Positions 33,709 through 45,255 are shown, counted from the stretch's first letter. The stretch: 64,000 nt of DNA from Leptobrachium leishanense (GCA_009667805.1 CM019063.1:357960113-358024112); one strand, 5' to 3'. The notes: generated by a model not told the origin, from the letters alone. Numbers and translations are program-made.

Positions 33709-34649
33709 TGTAGCGCTGGTTTAATTCTGCTGCCGTAATTACTCGTTTCTGGCCACCAGGGGGAGACGAGCGCAATGTAAACCATACTGGACATTTTTGG
33801 ACTACGTTTTCCAGCATGCTTTGGGGCAGGGACAGGAAGTGGGTGGAGAGAACGGGGAGACATCCGCAACCTCGTACGGAGGAGAGCCAGTGCGCACCAA
33901 GGGGTGTACAGAGCAAGACGCACGTGAGACAAGGAGCGATTGTGACCAGGCCGGAGCGCAGGTGCTGCCTTGCGGACGCTGGAGATCGGTTTCAGTGACT
34001 TGCCAGAGACCTAGTAATCCACCGCTGAGAGGTTTACACAGATACCAAGCTGCAGATTGGACCCCGAGTTAGGAGACCGCGATGATCTAATGGGAGTGCA
34101 GGCGGTGAACTGAGAATCTTGTGGCAGAGATGGACAAGCAAGACAAGCGGATCCGGTGGCACAGAGTCCCAGCCAAATCGAGCAGAGAGACGTCCTGGGT
34201 CGAGCAGGGTGCAGAGTATCTGGCAGATGGGTGAGAGGCCTTCCAGGCCACAGTACAGTAATAAAGCACGCTGCAGTTTTCTAAATCTACAGGGCCCAAC
34301 GTGACTAGTCGAAGACACATTGAATTCATTCACTGGCCAGTTGAATCTAATACCCAGGTACCAACACACGCATACACGCACACCTTCTTGGGACACAACC
34401 TGTACGGGACTCACACTCCGGCAACAAAGGGGTTAAAATTCCTTTTCTTTTCCACTGCACGTTTCTCGCATTACAAATTCCTGTAAATATATATGTATAC
34501 CATGCTGCTTTATATATGCCAGTTTATTTGAGACCAGTAAACTATATAACTTATAAAATCCACAACAGTGCTGGTTTATATTTATTCCCTAGTGCGGGGA
34601 GACTGACCCAAGGTTAAATTCAGCGGCTCCTCCGGGAGTGAGCGCTACA
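33709..34649 (+). repeat. 5' LTR (941 bp)
   Basis: Begins TGTAGCGCTGGTTTAATTC and ends GGGAGTGAGCGCTACA. An AATAAA lies near 34260 and a TATATAA stretch near 34540. Differs from the 3' LTR at scattered single bases and a few one- to five-base indels. Confidence 0.92.
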
Positions 34650-34651
34650 CG

Positions 34652-34670
34652 TGGGGGCTCGTTTCCGGGA
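34652..34670 (+). other. Primer-binding site, tRNA-Pro-like
   Basis: TGGGGGCTCGTTTCCGGGAT lies two bases after the LTR. The retroviral tRNA-Pro site starts with the same eleven bases and continues CCGGGAT, so this one has a small insertion relative to it. Confidence 0.75.
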
Positions 34671-34707
34671 TCCAGTCTCTGGAAAAAACACATTTAAAGG
34701 GTTAAAT

Positions 34708-36069
34708 ATGGATCCAGACACTGCTGCCAAATGGTGTGAGGAGCAAAGTAGTCAGATAGAATTATGCATAGTCATGGATATTCCTGCTGACACTTGGGCC
34801 GAAGAACAGATTCGCCGGCCGTGGCCGAGCTGACACCAGATCATCGGGGGTTAATCCTGGACATTAAAGCGAACCCAGATACCTCTCACACGTATGTTCT
34901 TTTTGAATGGAGAAAGGGTGTTCCAGTGTGTTTTCAGGGCGTGAGCGTGAAGCTGGCCGACGATGTGGAAGTTCGACTGGTCCAGCCCAGCGCGCCACGT
35001 GGTGATCCCGCGAATGTCCCCGCGGCTAGCCCGACAACATCCGGTGACAGGGTACCGGATACTACTTCAAACCCGGTGGCAGGGTTCCCTCCTGTTGCAT
35101 TCTTTAACACAATGGGAAAACTGGTGGAACATTAGCCCAAAACTCCGCTGCGTCTCCCAATTATGGATATCGCAAGTTACGGTTTTATTCTGGTAAGGTC
35201 CCTGTGCCAACTGGAGAAGAGGACTTTGAGACTTGGATAGATCAGGCAGTGCAGGCAGTGGAAGAATGGGAAGTTGCTGACACCGTGAAGAGACAAAGGT
35301 TGTTTGAGAGCCTAAGAGGTCCTGCTTCAGATGTCATCCAAAATCTGAAAAGGGACAAGCCCGGCTGCACTGCTGCGGAGTATCTAGAAGCTTTACAAGA
35401 AATTTTCGGGGGAGTGGAAGATTTATCCACAAGTTCTCTCACACCTATCAAAAGGAAGGAGAAGAATTGTCCACCTATGTCTGGCGGCTGGACAAAATCA
35501 TCCATCAGGTCATTCTCAAAGGAGGCATGGAATCGAGTCATGCAAGCAAAGCTTTGATGGATCAAATTTTTAAAGGAGCACTCCCACTGGATCCCATAAT
35601 GTTGAAATTTCAGACTAGATACCAGAGCAAGAGACTGACCTATTTCAAACTGGTAAAAGCTATCCGAGAAGAAGAGGCTTTAATCAAGGCTTAAAGGGTT
35701 GCTAATGCTTCACACACAGTTTTCACCGCAGAAGTAGGAACTCTCCGTGTAGCAGACATACAGACTGAAGTGCTGGCTTTGAAAACTCAGATGTCACAAA
35801 TGATAGAGTTGATGACATTGCTGTTGGCTAAGGACACCATAACTGAGGGGGTTGCTGTAGCCTCGAACAGGGGGTCTCAAAGTGAGCCGCAAGAAGAAAA
35901 TATACCCACACTCTCGAAGAAGAAATGTTTTGGCTGCGGGGAAATCGGCCATTTCAGAGCCCAGTGCCCAAAAGGGAGGGCCGAAAAGAAACCGGTCGAA
36001 GAACTCCTGAAGGCCGTGGAAAAACTGTTGTCCACCTTGCAAGCGGGAAACTCCAGAGGGCCTTGGTGA
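34708..36069 (+). pseudogene. PNMA-type Gag, broken
   Basis: ATG at 34708. The N-terminus (WCEEQSSQIELCIVMDIP) resembles the PNMA N-terminal domain. A frameshift near 34815 and another near 35145 lead to a PNMA-like capsid (GEEDFETWIDQAVQAVEEW, then RLFESLRGPASDVIQNLK and YLEALQEIFG). A third shift near 35440 leads to KFSHTYQKEGEELSTYVWRL, and a TAA sits at 35692-35694. A CCHC knuckle (CFGCGEIGHFRAQC) near 35930 ends the protein. Gag packages the RNA into particles. The number of breaks shows this gag is dead. Capsid similarity to PNMA is from recognition of the pattern, not a search. Confidence 0.85.
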
Positions 36070-36998
36070 GGGAGCAAATTAGGTGCCCGACTGAACAAAA
36101 CCGCTCCAATTTTCAAGTCACAAATGAAAGGCCGAGAGGGCTCAGATCCGTGCCAAATACTGTGTCTGCCAGGACTGAAAGAGTTACTCCCTTAGTATCC
36201 GGTCCTATGTCGCAGGAAAGCAATGCACACCCAGGACCTCAACGAGTCAGGAAGAAGGCTAGGGTACAGCAAACTGGGTCTATACCTCCTGTGGATACGA
36301 ACAAGTTTCCTGACCAGCTTATAGGTCCTTCTCCCATCGTTCCAATTCAAGTAGAGGGAGTCTATACCAAAGCTCTGTTGGACTCAGGGACTCAAGTGAC
36401 ATTGATCTACCGATACTTCTATGAGAAGCACTTGAAACACATACCTCTACAGGAGCTGAAGGAACTTGAAATCTGGGGTATCGGAACTGAGAAACTTCCC
36501 TATGACGGATATCTACAGGTGAAGTTAGAGATCGGATCCGAAGTTATCGGACAGTCTGGGGGTTGTGATACATTGGCCATTGTGTGTCCTCAACCTTCTG
36601 GGGCCAACCGAAGTTCTATGATAGTGGGGACGAATACTGATCTGGTGCGACGTCTCCTGACTCCTATAGTACTGGAAGAAGGTTCTACCAAGGGAGTACA
36701 CCCGATGTTGCGTCCAGTCTATCAGCGAATGGTCGAAGAACAGAAGGCACCTGCCGAAGTGGGGCGCCTGTGGAGATTGGGAGGAACAGAAAAGGTTCTG
36801 CAATCAGGAGAAGTGGCGAGTTTCCGGGCTTCAGTCAAGTTCAACGGATCACAACCGGGTCCCTATGTGGTACTGGAAACTGATTTCAATCATGGGAGTG
36901 AAGCCGGAGTCGAAGTAATCCCTGAAATCTCCACAAAAGCTTTGAAACGAACACGAGGAAGAGTCTCAGTGTATGTAATGTATCTGATTCTCCAGTGA
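36070..36998 (+). pseudogene. Aspartic protease region of Pol
   Basis: The frame is open from about 35925, overlapping gag in the -1 phase, and runs to 36998. ALLDSGTQVTLIYRYF is the retropepsin active site (Asp-Ser-Gly). SMIVGTNTDLVRR follows as the second conserved segment. The overlap suggests a -1 frameshift for Pol expression, but I found no canonical slippery heptamer. Soon after 37000 the sequence jumps into the middle of RT. Confidence 0.82.
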
Positions 36999-37059
36999 AC
37001 CTGAAAGCACGAATGCCTATCGGGCAAGTGGTGTCCGCTACGCCTCTCTCTCCTCGTAG

Positions 37060-38256
37060 TGTTAGTGTATCTGGATGACATAATTGTGTTTGGAAAGACT
37101 TTGGAATAACATGAGCAATGGTTGGAGAAGGTCTTGAAGCGGCTCCATGAAGAGGGGTTGAAACTGTCTCTGGAGAAGTGTCAATTCTGATTACCTTCCG
37201 TTACGTATCTGGGACATGTTGTTTCAGCAGAAGGCGTTTCGACGGATCCTCGAAAGTTGGAAGCCGTAGCTTCCTGGCCTAGACCCCGGAATGTTACTGA
37301 ACTTAGATCTTTCTTTGGGTTCTGCTCCTATTACCGAAGATTTGTAGGAGGATTTGCCAAGATAGCTCAACCACTGAATAAGCTCCTGCAGAAGTAAGAC
37401 GCAGAAGAAGGCCACAAGGCCTCTGACTGAAATTCGTCGGCTCCAGGGCCAAGGAAGGCTCAAGAATCTATCCAAGGAGAATGGGCTAGTCAATGCGAAG
37501 GTGCTTTCATGAAGCTGAGAGTCTAACTCGAGCTCCTGTCTTGGCCTACGCTGATCCTCATAAGCCGTACGAATTGCATGTACTGTAGATGCCAGCAGAG
37601 AGGGTCTAGGGGGAGTCTTATACCAAGAATATGGTGGATTGTTGAGGCCTGTAGCCTATGTGAGCCGGAGTCTTACGCCTTCAGAAAAGAATTATCCTAC
37701 CCACAAGTTGGAGTTCCTCGCTTTGAAGTAGGCGGTGGTCGACAAGCTGAAAGACTATCTGTATGGAGCAGAATTTGTGATAAAAACTGATAACAATCCT
37801 CTCACCTACATCCTGACTACTGCGAAGCTGGATGCAACGGGACATCGGTGGTTGGCCGCTCTGTCAGGGTTTCGTTTCAGCCTTAAGTATCGCCCTGGAG
37901 TAAATAATCGAGATGCTGATGCTTTATCGAGAAGACCCTACTCTACAGAATGGACTCAGTTAACTCCAGATGGGGTGCAAGCTTTATGTCAAGGAGCAGA
38001 GCGCCGGGTCAAGGGAGGGATTGAAGCAGAAGCCATAGGAGTTATGGCTGCGGCTGTTCCAGAGTTCTATTGTAATCCTACGCAGCTGAGGGATGAAAGT
38101 TTGCCTACCTTTTCGAAACAAGACCTGAGAGCTGATCAGGCTGGAGACCCTTTGATTGCATTAACAATGAAGGCCCTCAACGCGAACCAACGGGAAATCC
38201 TTCTGACCAATTCCCCAGAAGGGGCCAGATTGGTATATAAGAGTGGGAACGGTTGA
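37060..38256 (+). pseudogene. Truncated reverse transcriptase and RNase H
   Basis: VYLDDIIVFG (37065-37094, catalytic Asp pair) follows only about 65 bases after the protease frame. RT motifs upstream of it, including the first catalytic Asp, are missing, so several hundred bases are deleted. Downstream are KCQF, VTYLGHVVS and LRSFFGFCSYYRRFV (RT thumb/connection), then RNase H (DASREGLGGVLYQ, KLEFLALK, TDNNPLTYIL). Stops (37108, 37188 and others) and frameshifts interrupt the reading. Confidence 0.88.
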
Positions 38257-39917
38257 AGATGTTGGATGGGGTGGTCTACCGAAGGGGCCCCTCAAACAAT
38301 GCTGAAGAGACCCAACAGTTGTTCCTTCCCACCAAACACAGAGAGGATGTGCTGCGGTCGTTACACGATGAACATGGACATTTAGGTGCAGAGAGAACTT
38401 TTAATCTGGTGCGAGACAGATTCTATTGGCCCTGCATGAGATCTGAAGTTGAAAGTTACTGCCACTCATGTCTGAGGTGTATCCAAAGGAAGACCCTACC
38501 AACCCGAACTACTCCAATGAGCCACCTACAAAGTCAAGGACCCATGGATTTGGTGTGCATTGATTTCCTGTGCTTAGAGCCGGATGCTAGTGGGCAGGGA
38601 AATATTTTAGTGGTGACTTATCATTTCACGCGTTATGCCCAAGCTTTTTCTACGAGAGACCAACGTGGTCCTACGGTGGCAAAGGTTTTAATGGAAAAGT
38701 TTTTTGTTCACTATGGGCTGCCAAGGAGAATACACTCGGATCAGGGTAGAGACTTTGAGAGCCGTCTTGTTGGGCAATTACTGGAACTGCTGGGAATTCA
38801 GAAGACCCGAACTACACCATATCACCCTCAAGGTGATGCTCAACCAGAAAGGTTCAATCGCACTCTGCTAAATATGTTGGGGACATTATCAAACAGAGAG
38901 AAGCAGAGCTGGAGTCGTCACATAGCCACGCTAGTACATGCATACAACAGTACGGAGAGTGACGCTACTGGATACTCACCGTACCGTCTTATGTTCGGAA
39001 GGGAAGCTCGACTGCCGGTTGATTTGGCGTTCGGGCTATCCCTGGATCAGACGTCTGTAGCCTCTCATAGGAATTATGTGGATAGACTTCGGAAGAATTT
39101 GGCCTCTGCGTTTGAACAAGCCCGTTTGACCTCTGGGAACAGGGAACAGAGGAATAAGCAAAACTATGATTTGAAAGTTCGGATACAGGATCTACAACCC
39201 GGTGATAGGGTTTTGTTGAAGAACGTGGGTGCTTCTGCCAGGCATAAATTGGCGGATAGATGGAGTTCTCAGGTCTACATTGTCTGCAAGCAACTGCCGG
39301 GTCTGCCAGTTTACCAAATTCGACCTGATGGAAAGGCTGGGCCTCTTAAAAACTGGCACTGAAATCATCTGCTACCTCTGAAGGAAGCTGTAAGGAAACC
39401 AGTTGGAGACGAACTTTCTCCGCCGAACCCGCCTCCACCTGCTCCACGTTTGACTCCCGTTACTCAGTCTCAGCAGACACGAGTTGTTGAGGAAAGTGAA
39501 GGGGATAGTGAGGAAGAAAGCTTTTGTCTGGACTGGGTGCGCTCACCAGAGATTGAAGAGGTCATTCCAGTTCCCGAACGGTGGGAAAGTAACCTGAGGC
39601 CTGAGGCTCCAGAATTCCAGCTGGAAATTCCTGAAACTTCTGAAATTCCTATAGTTCCTGAAAACGCGTCCTATGATTATAGTTCTATGCCTTCACTGGA
39701 AGGATCATACTCCGAGGAGATGTCTGTTCCACTTGTGGATGAAAGAACCGAACCCGTATCTGTAGTACTTCCGCCTGAAGAAGGGCTGATTGAGCCAGAA
39801 CCAAAACGTTCTGTCCGACCCCCTCAGAGACTCACCTACGATTCACCAGGACATAGCACTGAAGAGGCTGTTACCACAGTGCGAAGGTTTCCCGGAAGTG
39901 TCTGCTATGTTAGCTGA
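38253..39917 (+). pseudogene. Integrase with C-terminal tail, one stop
   Basis: Frame of 554 codons with one TGA at 39360-39362 (after LKNWH, where CGA to TGA decay is likely). An HHCC zinc-binding domain (HDEHGHLG and CHSCLRC) comes first. The catalytic core has D in CIDFL, D in HSDQGRDF and E in PQGDAQPERFNR, all intact. A C-terminal GDRVLL domain follows. After the stop come about 185 codons of an acidic, Pro-rich tail. Integrase inserts the cDNA into the host genome. Apart from one stop the gene is complete, which contrasts with the gutted RT. Confidence 0.92.
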
Positions 39918-40053
39918 GGTAGCCAGAAGTATGAGTAAACTTGAGGATGTATACCTAACCCATTGTATGTTTGCTGCTGAGCCTATATATATTGACTGAT
40001 GTAATGTTGAAATGTAATGTAACTGTTACACCTCCTTGGAGAGACCCAAGAGT

Positions 40054-40069
40054 TGTAGGAGGGGGAGAG
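40054..40069 (+). other. Polypurine tract
   Basis: AGGAGGGGGAGAG directly precedes the 3' LTR, in the usual place for the plus-strand primer. Confidence 0.85.
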
Positions 40070-41008
40070 TGTAGCACTGGTTTAATTCTGCTGCCATAAT
40101 TACTCGTTTCTGGCCACCAGGGGTAGACGAGCGCAATGTAAACCATACTGGACATTTTTGGGCTACGTTTTTCAGCATGCTTTGGGGCAGGGACAGGAAG
40201 TGGGTGGAGAGAACGGGGAGACATCCGCAACCTCCTGCGGAGGAGAGCCAGTGCACACCAAGGGGTGAACAGAGCAAGACGCACGTGAGACAAGGAGCAA
40301 TTGTGACCAGGCCGGAGTGCAGATGCTGCCTTGCGGACGCTGGAGATCGGATTCAGTGACTTGCCAGAGACCTAGTAATCCACTGCTGAGAGGTTTACAC
40401 AGATACCAAGCTGCAGATTGGACCCCGAGTTAGGAGACCGCGATGATCTAATGGGAGTGGAGGCGGTGAACTGAGAATCTTGTGGCAGAGACGGACAAGC
40501 AAGACAAGCGGATCCAGTGGCACAGAGTCCCAGCCAAATCGAGCAGAGAGACGTCCTGGGTCGAGCAGGGTGCAGAGTATCTGGCGGATGGGTGAGAGGC
40601 CTTCCAGGCCACAGTACAGTAATAAAGCACGCTGCAGTTTGTCTAAATCTACAGGGCCCCAACGTGACTAGTCGAAGACACATTGAATTCATTCACTGGC
40701 CAGTTGAATCTAGTACCGGGGTACCAACACACGCATACACGCATACCTTCTTGGGACACAACCTGTACGGGACTCACACTCCGGCAACAAAGGGGTTAAA
40801 ATTCCTTTTCTTTTCCGCTGCACGTTTCTCGCATTACGAATTCCTGTAAATATATATGTATACCGTGCTGCTTTATATATGCCAGTTTGAGACCAGTAAA
40901 CTATATAATTTATAAAATCCACAACAGTGCTGGTGTATATTTATTCCCTAGTGCGGGGAGACTGACCCGAGGTTAAATTCAGTGGCTCCTCCGGGAGTGA
41001 GCGCTACA
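40070..41008 (+). repeat. 3' LTR (939 bp)
   Basis: Begins TGTAGCACTGG and ends GAGCGCTACA. Compared with the 5' LTR it shows point changes such as GCGCTGG to GCACTGG and GCCGTAATT to GCCATAATT, many of them CpG decay. Confidence 0.92.
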
Positions 41009-41042
41009 TAAGTATAAAAAGTAGTCTTATACGCCATATGGT

Positions 41043-41873
41043 GCAGACCCCATAATCAATATTTATTCAGTGGCCTTTCCTGTGCAGAAGGTTTGTGTAA
41101 TCTGTGATTATGCAAGAATGCTATTGTCTGTTATCTGTTCAGAGGATTAACATCCCAGTCTACTCTGTCTCTGGAATGTGTTATCTGTTTCTATTTGACT
41201 AGGTTGTAAATCTGCCGCCTGTATCTGTATTGCACAGCCTTGCATGCTGGGGGGGAGGCTTATCCTGCATCGTCAGAAATGTTACATATTTAATTTAACT
41301 GTCTACCTAATGTAATTAGGTTTCACTTTCCAAGAAGTAAATGTTTGTCCAAATGTCTGTTTCGGTCTGATTAGGTCCCCCAATGGTTTCTAGGGAAGTT
41401 TTGTGTATGTAAATGTGTGACCATATAAATATGTGTCTCTGTCCCTGATTAAAACCAGTTCTATTTTGACCCTACTTGCAGTCACGACTCATGGTTTGGG
41501 TAGCAGCTATATTCTGTTCGCTTCCATTCTAACCCTGAAAGACCTCGGATCTACAGACTCGTTTTATTTCTTGGGGATGCTAGCAAGGCTCTATACGTGT
41601 ACTCATCTTTAAGCTGCGTCTAAGGACTGGAGAAAGTCATGATAGCCTGCCTGGTTAGAACACGGGGGGTCCTGCAAGGAAGCGACATTGGCAGATGTGA
41701 CCCTGTCAGGGTACAGAGATCTGCTACGCTGCCTATATCAGCACATACCCATGTAGTCCAGGCAGGCAAAACAAAATGATCAAGGATTCATCAACTTAAT
41801 AGTACATCCTGCAACAATCTTCTCAAAGCAAAACTAAATACAAAATCAAATCATATACCAAAAAAATGGGAAA
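41043..41873. other. Unassigned sequence
   Basis: About 830 bases. ATATAAATATGTGTCTCTG and a GATTAAAACC phrase near 41425-41455 look like a promoter/leader of an LTR, but I could not find both ends or a target duplication. No ORF. Confidence 0.3.
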
Positions 41874-41877
41874 CCCT

Positions 41878-42990
41878 TGTAGCGCTGTGTTGAAATCTTG
41901 CTGTGGCAGTACCTATTTTTGGCCACAAGATGGAGACTATCGCGATCAGAGAGACTGGACATTGGGACTACAATGCCCGGCATGCTTGGCGAGAAGACAG
42001 GAAGTGGGTGGGGACTGGACACTTACATCCTCTGCCTCATGGAGAACGCGCGAGAGCACGCCAGGGAACGAGAGAGAGCAGACGCAGTGCCATACTTTGT
42101 GAGAGGACCTAGGGCGGAGAGCAAGTGAGACCTGTCAATTCTGTTACCGGGTCATTCAGTCGCAAGAGAAGGAGCCCTCCAAGTTCCAGAGTTGCCGCAG
42201 GTGGAACCAACCGGAGACCTCGAGTAAGGAGTCACCGCTAGTTGATCGGGTACAGAGAGTAGGCGGTGAGCTGAGGAAAAGTCGTGGACAAGCTACGGGA
42301 AGTCAGACAACGGATCCGGCCGCTAGTATCCCCAGTCAAAATCCAGCGGAGAGACGTCCTGGGTCAGCGGAGCCTAAAGCAACCGGCGGATGGGTGAGAG
42401 GCCTCCAAGGCCGTTTAATATACAAAGAGCACGCTGCTGTTTTCTCTTTAAAATCCACAGGGCCCCAACTTGACTAGTCGAAGACATTGTTTAAGTAAAT
42501 TCACTGGCCAGTTGAACAGTACCCGGGTACCTTACACACATACACACCTTTTACATTCCGGGACTTAACCTGTGCAGGACTCATTTTGTTACGAATCGGA
42601 ACGGGGGTTAAAGATACGTTCCGAATATATTTTTCTCTTTTCCGCTGCGCGTTTACCGTGATACGAAGTGATTGTATATTCTGGGGTTCCGCTACGTGTC
42701 CCTTTTCCGAATATTCGTTCAATTGCATTTCTTTTATGTTCGGTTACGAATATTTTATTTTCCGAAATACGAAGCCTCGTGTTTCGTTTCTTTTCCGCTA
42801 CGCGTTTTATCGCAATACGAAAGTACTGTAATAATATCTGTGAATACCGTATCTTAACATCTGCCAAACATTTTAGTAAACTATTTAAATGATAAAAACC
42901 CACAACTGTGTTGGAGTATATTTATTCCCTAGTGCAGGGAGACTGACCCGTGGTTCATTTTCAGCGGCTCCTCCGGGAGTGAGCGCTACA
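41878..42990 (+). repeat. Solo LTR, gypsy relative (1113 bp)
   Basis: TGTAGCGCTGTG...GAGCGCTACA with CCCT on both sides (41874-41877 and 42991-42994). Ends and a block near the 3' end (GGGGAGACTGACCCG, CGGCTCCTCCGGGAGTGAGC) are shared with the LTRs at 33709 and 60793. The middle is diverged. No internal region remains, so it arose by LTR-LTR recombination. Confidence 0.9.
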
Positions 42991-42994
42991 CCCT

Positions 42995-44003
42995 CAGTAA
43001 ATCAAACCTACAGAGACCAGACGTCCCAACGTTTCTGTAACGATTTGGACACTCAGCTCCCCTGGTGCCCTCCTTTGCTCCTTGTTATCCATGTTCCAGG
43101 TTATATTTGATCCCATGTGTACCAGACCCCTTGTTTAGAATCTGACCTTCATGTTTGCCGGTGTCCTGATTAGACCCCTGGTTGTATTTACTATTCTGTT
43201 GCCTGATCCCATACTGAACCGTTGCCTGATATAGATCAGTGTTATTTATGTATTGTTTATTCCGTAGTCTGCCCGTCCTGTGTTTTTTAGGTTTTCCTCT
43301 GTGTTTGCAGCTTCTCTCAGCCATCTCTGCTCTGCTCTAGTCTGTCCCCATATTGCCATACCTCATCCTGTTGTTTTGGTTTAGATCTCCTTTGTTAGTA
43401 TTTCTGGTTTAGTTATTTATGGTTACCATTGTGCTGTATTCTGGTTTGTTTATATTTTGTTTATGTTCTTTAGCTCAGGTCTGTCTGTGTATCCTGCTTT
43501 ATAGAATAAACCCTGTTTTGTAACCTGTACTCTGTATTAGTATATTGTGTCTCTACCTTGTATGAGCATGTTTCACTGCACAATAGGCTCACACCCAACC
43601 ATCCTGCACTCAAGGCTAGGCCCCAACCGTGGCAGTTTCAGGCAAAAGACCTTTGCCAAGGGTACAAACAGTTGCATCATCCTCTTCATTATGAGATGAC
43701 GAGTAAGTATTGGATATTTCAGTCTCTTTTAATTTGTGACATCAGGTTTTAGCAGCTGGTAATTTTCTGTCACTAACAGCTTCTAGTGAGAATAACAACC
43801 CACATTGGAATCGCTTGTTACTCTCCAGCTGCTTCCATTTTAACACTTCTCAAACAAAGTATAAGTAGTGTTAAAGTGAAGTCAAATAAAATATATACTA
43901 TATATATTATTTATGTATCTCATGACCAAATAACTTGCAATGGAGAAACCAGGTGTGTAATTCTTAAAACCCCTTCACTAGGTCCACAGACAACAACAAT
44001 ATA
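42995..44003. other. Unassigned sequence
   Basis: About 1 kb, T-rich between 43150 and 43550 with a AATAAACC near 43505. No coding motif, tail or inverted repeat that I can support. Confidence 0.4.
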
Positions 44004-44093
44004 CAGGTGAAACTCAAAAATTTAGAATATCGTGCAAAAGTTCATTAAATTCAGTAATGCAACTTAAAAGGTGAAACTAATATATGAGATAGT
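44004..44093 (+). repeat. End fragment of a DNA transposon
   Basis: CAGGTGAAACTCAAAAATTT and the following 70 bases (AATATCGTGCAAAAG, GGTGAAACTAATATATGAGATAG) match from memory the end of a widespread vertebrate Tc1-like element. The flank is TA. The other end was not found. Confidence 0.5.
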
Positions 44094-44308
44094 TCAAGCC
44101 GGGATTTGTCATATGCAAGCTCTGCCTTGGTGAGTCATTCTACAAGAGAGAAGCGACTGAGACGTACTTTGCAAGCTGTGGAAAACGGTGAAAGCTATTT
44201 CAGATCTTGAAGTTGTGAGCAGGTCGTATATTTCATACCATCATTTGGAACATCGATACATTGTAGACTTTGACATCAAGTCCAGAAACAATGTTAAAGA
44301 TCTTCTGA

Positions 44309-44800
44309 ATGTGTTGTCCTAAGAGGACGGCAAAAAAGGAAGTGGAAACGCTCATAGATCGGATACAGAGAGATCAAAGAATTCAGTCCCTAGTGTCAAG
44401 CTATAAATTCATAAAGCTTAGGACCAAGCATGAATGGGAACTCCTGAAGAAAGACAAGGAGATGAAAATTGAACTGCACAAGAAAGATGCCTCAATTCTT
44501 GAGCTAGAGGAAGAACTGGCGAAACTCAAAGATCAGATGCTGAGAGATCAAAAAATTCAGTTCCTAGAGTCAAACTATAAATTCATAAGGCTGTGGAACA
44601 AGCATGAATGGGAACTCCTGAGGAAAGACAAGGAGATGAAAAGTGAACTGCACAAGAAAGATGCCTCAATTCTGGAGCTAAAGCAAGAACTGGCAGCGCA
44701 GAAACATGAGATTTCCTATCCGAAAGATGAAGAGCATCTCTTGAGACATCCTGACTATGAACATCTAGATAAAGGCTGCATGATCCAAGGAGAAATCTGA
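44309..44800 (+). CDS. Unknown coiled-coil protein with a 58-residue internal duplication
   Basis: 163 codons, very rich in Lys and Glu. Residues from about 22 and from about 80 are copies: RDQRIQSLVSSYKFIKLRTK against RDQKIQFLESNYKFIRLWNK, followed by HEWELL.KDKEMK and HKKDASILELE/K in both. Heptad-like Leu/Ile spacing predicts a coiled coil. An upstream frame (ends at 44321, LEVVSRSYISYHHLEHRYIV) may be a preceding part separated by a frameshift. I do not recognise the protein. It may be an exon or retrocopy of a host gene, or a repeat-encoded frame. The 3' sequence (GGTCAAGAAGGAATTTCTTCC) recalls a dispersed repeat, which favours the latter. Confidence 0.4.
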   Translation: MCCPKRTAKKEVETLIDRIQRDQRIQSLVSSYKFIKLRTKHEWELLKKDKEMKIELHKKDASILELEEELAKLKDQMLRDQKIQFLESNYKFIRLWNKHEWELLRKDKEMKSELHKKDASILELKQELAAQKHEISYPKDEEHLLRHPDYEHLDKGCMIQGEI

Positions 44801-44915
44801 TCGCCATTTAGGGGTCAAGAAGGAATTTCTTCCCAGTATGTTGCATAATTATCAAGCACTTTCAGACTGTTTTTTTTTTTGCCTTCTTTTGGATCATATA
44901 CTAACACCAGCCAAA

Positions 44916-44934
44916 AGAGAGAGAGAGAGAGAGA
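44916..44934. repeat. (GA)n microsatellite
   Basis: An uninterrupted run of AG dinucleotides, about nine and a half units. Confidence 0.95.
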
Positions 44935-45054
44935 CAGAAGACAACATACCTGCCTCATCTTAAAAAAAGATCATGGGCTCAGGTTCTTTGAAAACCCCCT
45001 TGAACATCAATGTTCCTACTGATGTTCTGTTATAGAAGTTACAAGATAAATATA

Positions 45055-45255
45055 CAGGGTTATTCAGAGAGCGTGAAAAGCAGGAGAATGACTGGAGAAT
45101 GAAAAATTCGAGGTCAAAATAGCTAAACCAGAAAAATTCTCCCTTTCATCTCACTTTCCAAATCGGCTATTTTGACCTAGAATTTTTCATTCTCCAGTCA
45201 TTCTCCAGTCATTCTCCGGTCATTCTCCTGCTTTTCACGCTCTTTGAATAACCCT
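45055..45255. mobile_element. Short MITE with CAGGGTTATTCA ends (201 bp)
   Basis: CAGGGTTATTCAGAGAG at the left, complement of CAGGGTTATTCAAAGAG at the right, ATA on both sides. Same hairpin interior as 6949-7119. The 3' arm carries three tandem copies of a CATTCTCCAGT-like unit, so it is longer. Confidence 0.9.

Larger units (their letters stand above)
33709..41008 (+). mobile_element. Ty3/gypsy LTR retrotransposon with PNMA-type Gag
   Basis: LTRs at 33709-34649 and 40070-41008 (TGTAGC...GCTACA) are nearly identical. TAAG flanks both sides (33705-33708 and 41009-41012). Order: LTR, primer site, gag, protease, truncated RT, RNase H, integrase, polypurine tract, LTR. Protease before RT and integrase last is the Ty3/gypsy order. 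Gag resembles the PNMA family, vertebrate genes derived from such elements. Frameshifts, stops and a deletion in RT make this copy defective, though the LTRs are young. Confidence 0.92.
31914..41042 (+). mobile_element. MITE with ACCATATTTTCCC ends, split by two insertions
   Basis: The left end ACCATATTTTCCCACGTATAA (31914) is mirrored at the right by TTATACGCCATATGGT ending at 41042. MITE-derived pieces are 31914-32023, 33328-33708 and 41013-41042. Insertion of 32024-33313 and of 33709-41008 explains the gap. I could not define a target duplication, and the superfamily is not assigned. Confidence 0.65.

Noticed and set aside
35925..36069. Slippery heptamer for -1 frameshift in gag-pol overlap
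   Set aside because: GGAAAAAC near 36018 does not fit X-XXY-YYZ in the gag phase; no other candidate was convincing.
41043..41873. Possible retroviral-type LTR
   Set aside because: Promoter-like words only; no TG...CA pair with a target duplication could be found.
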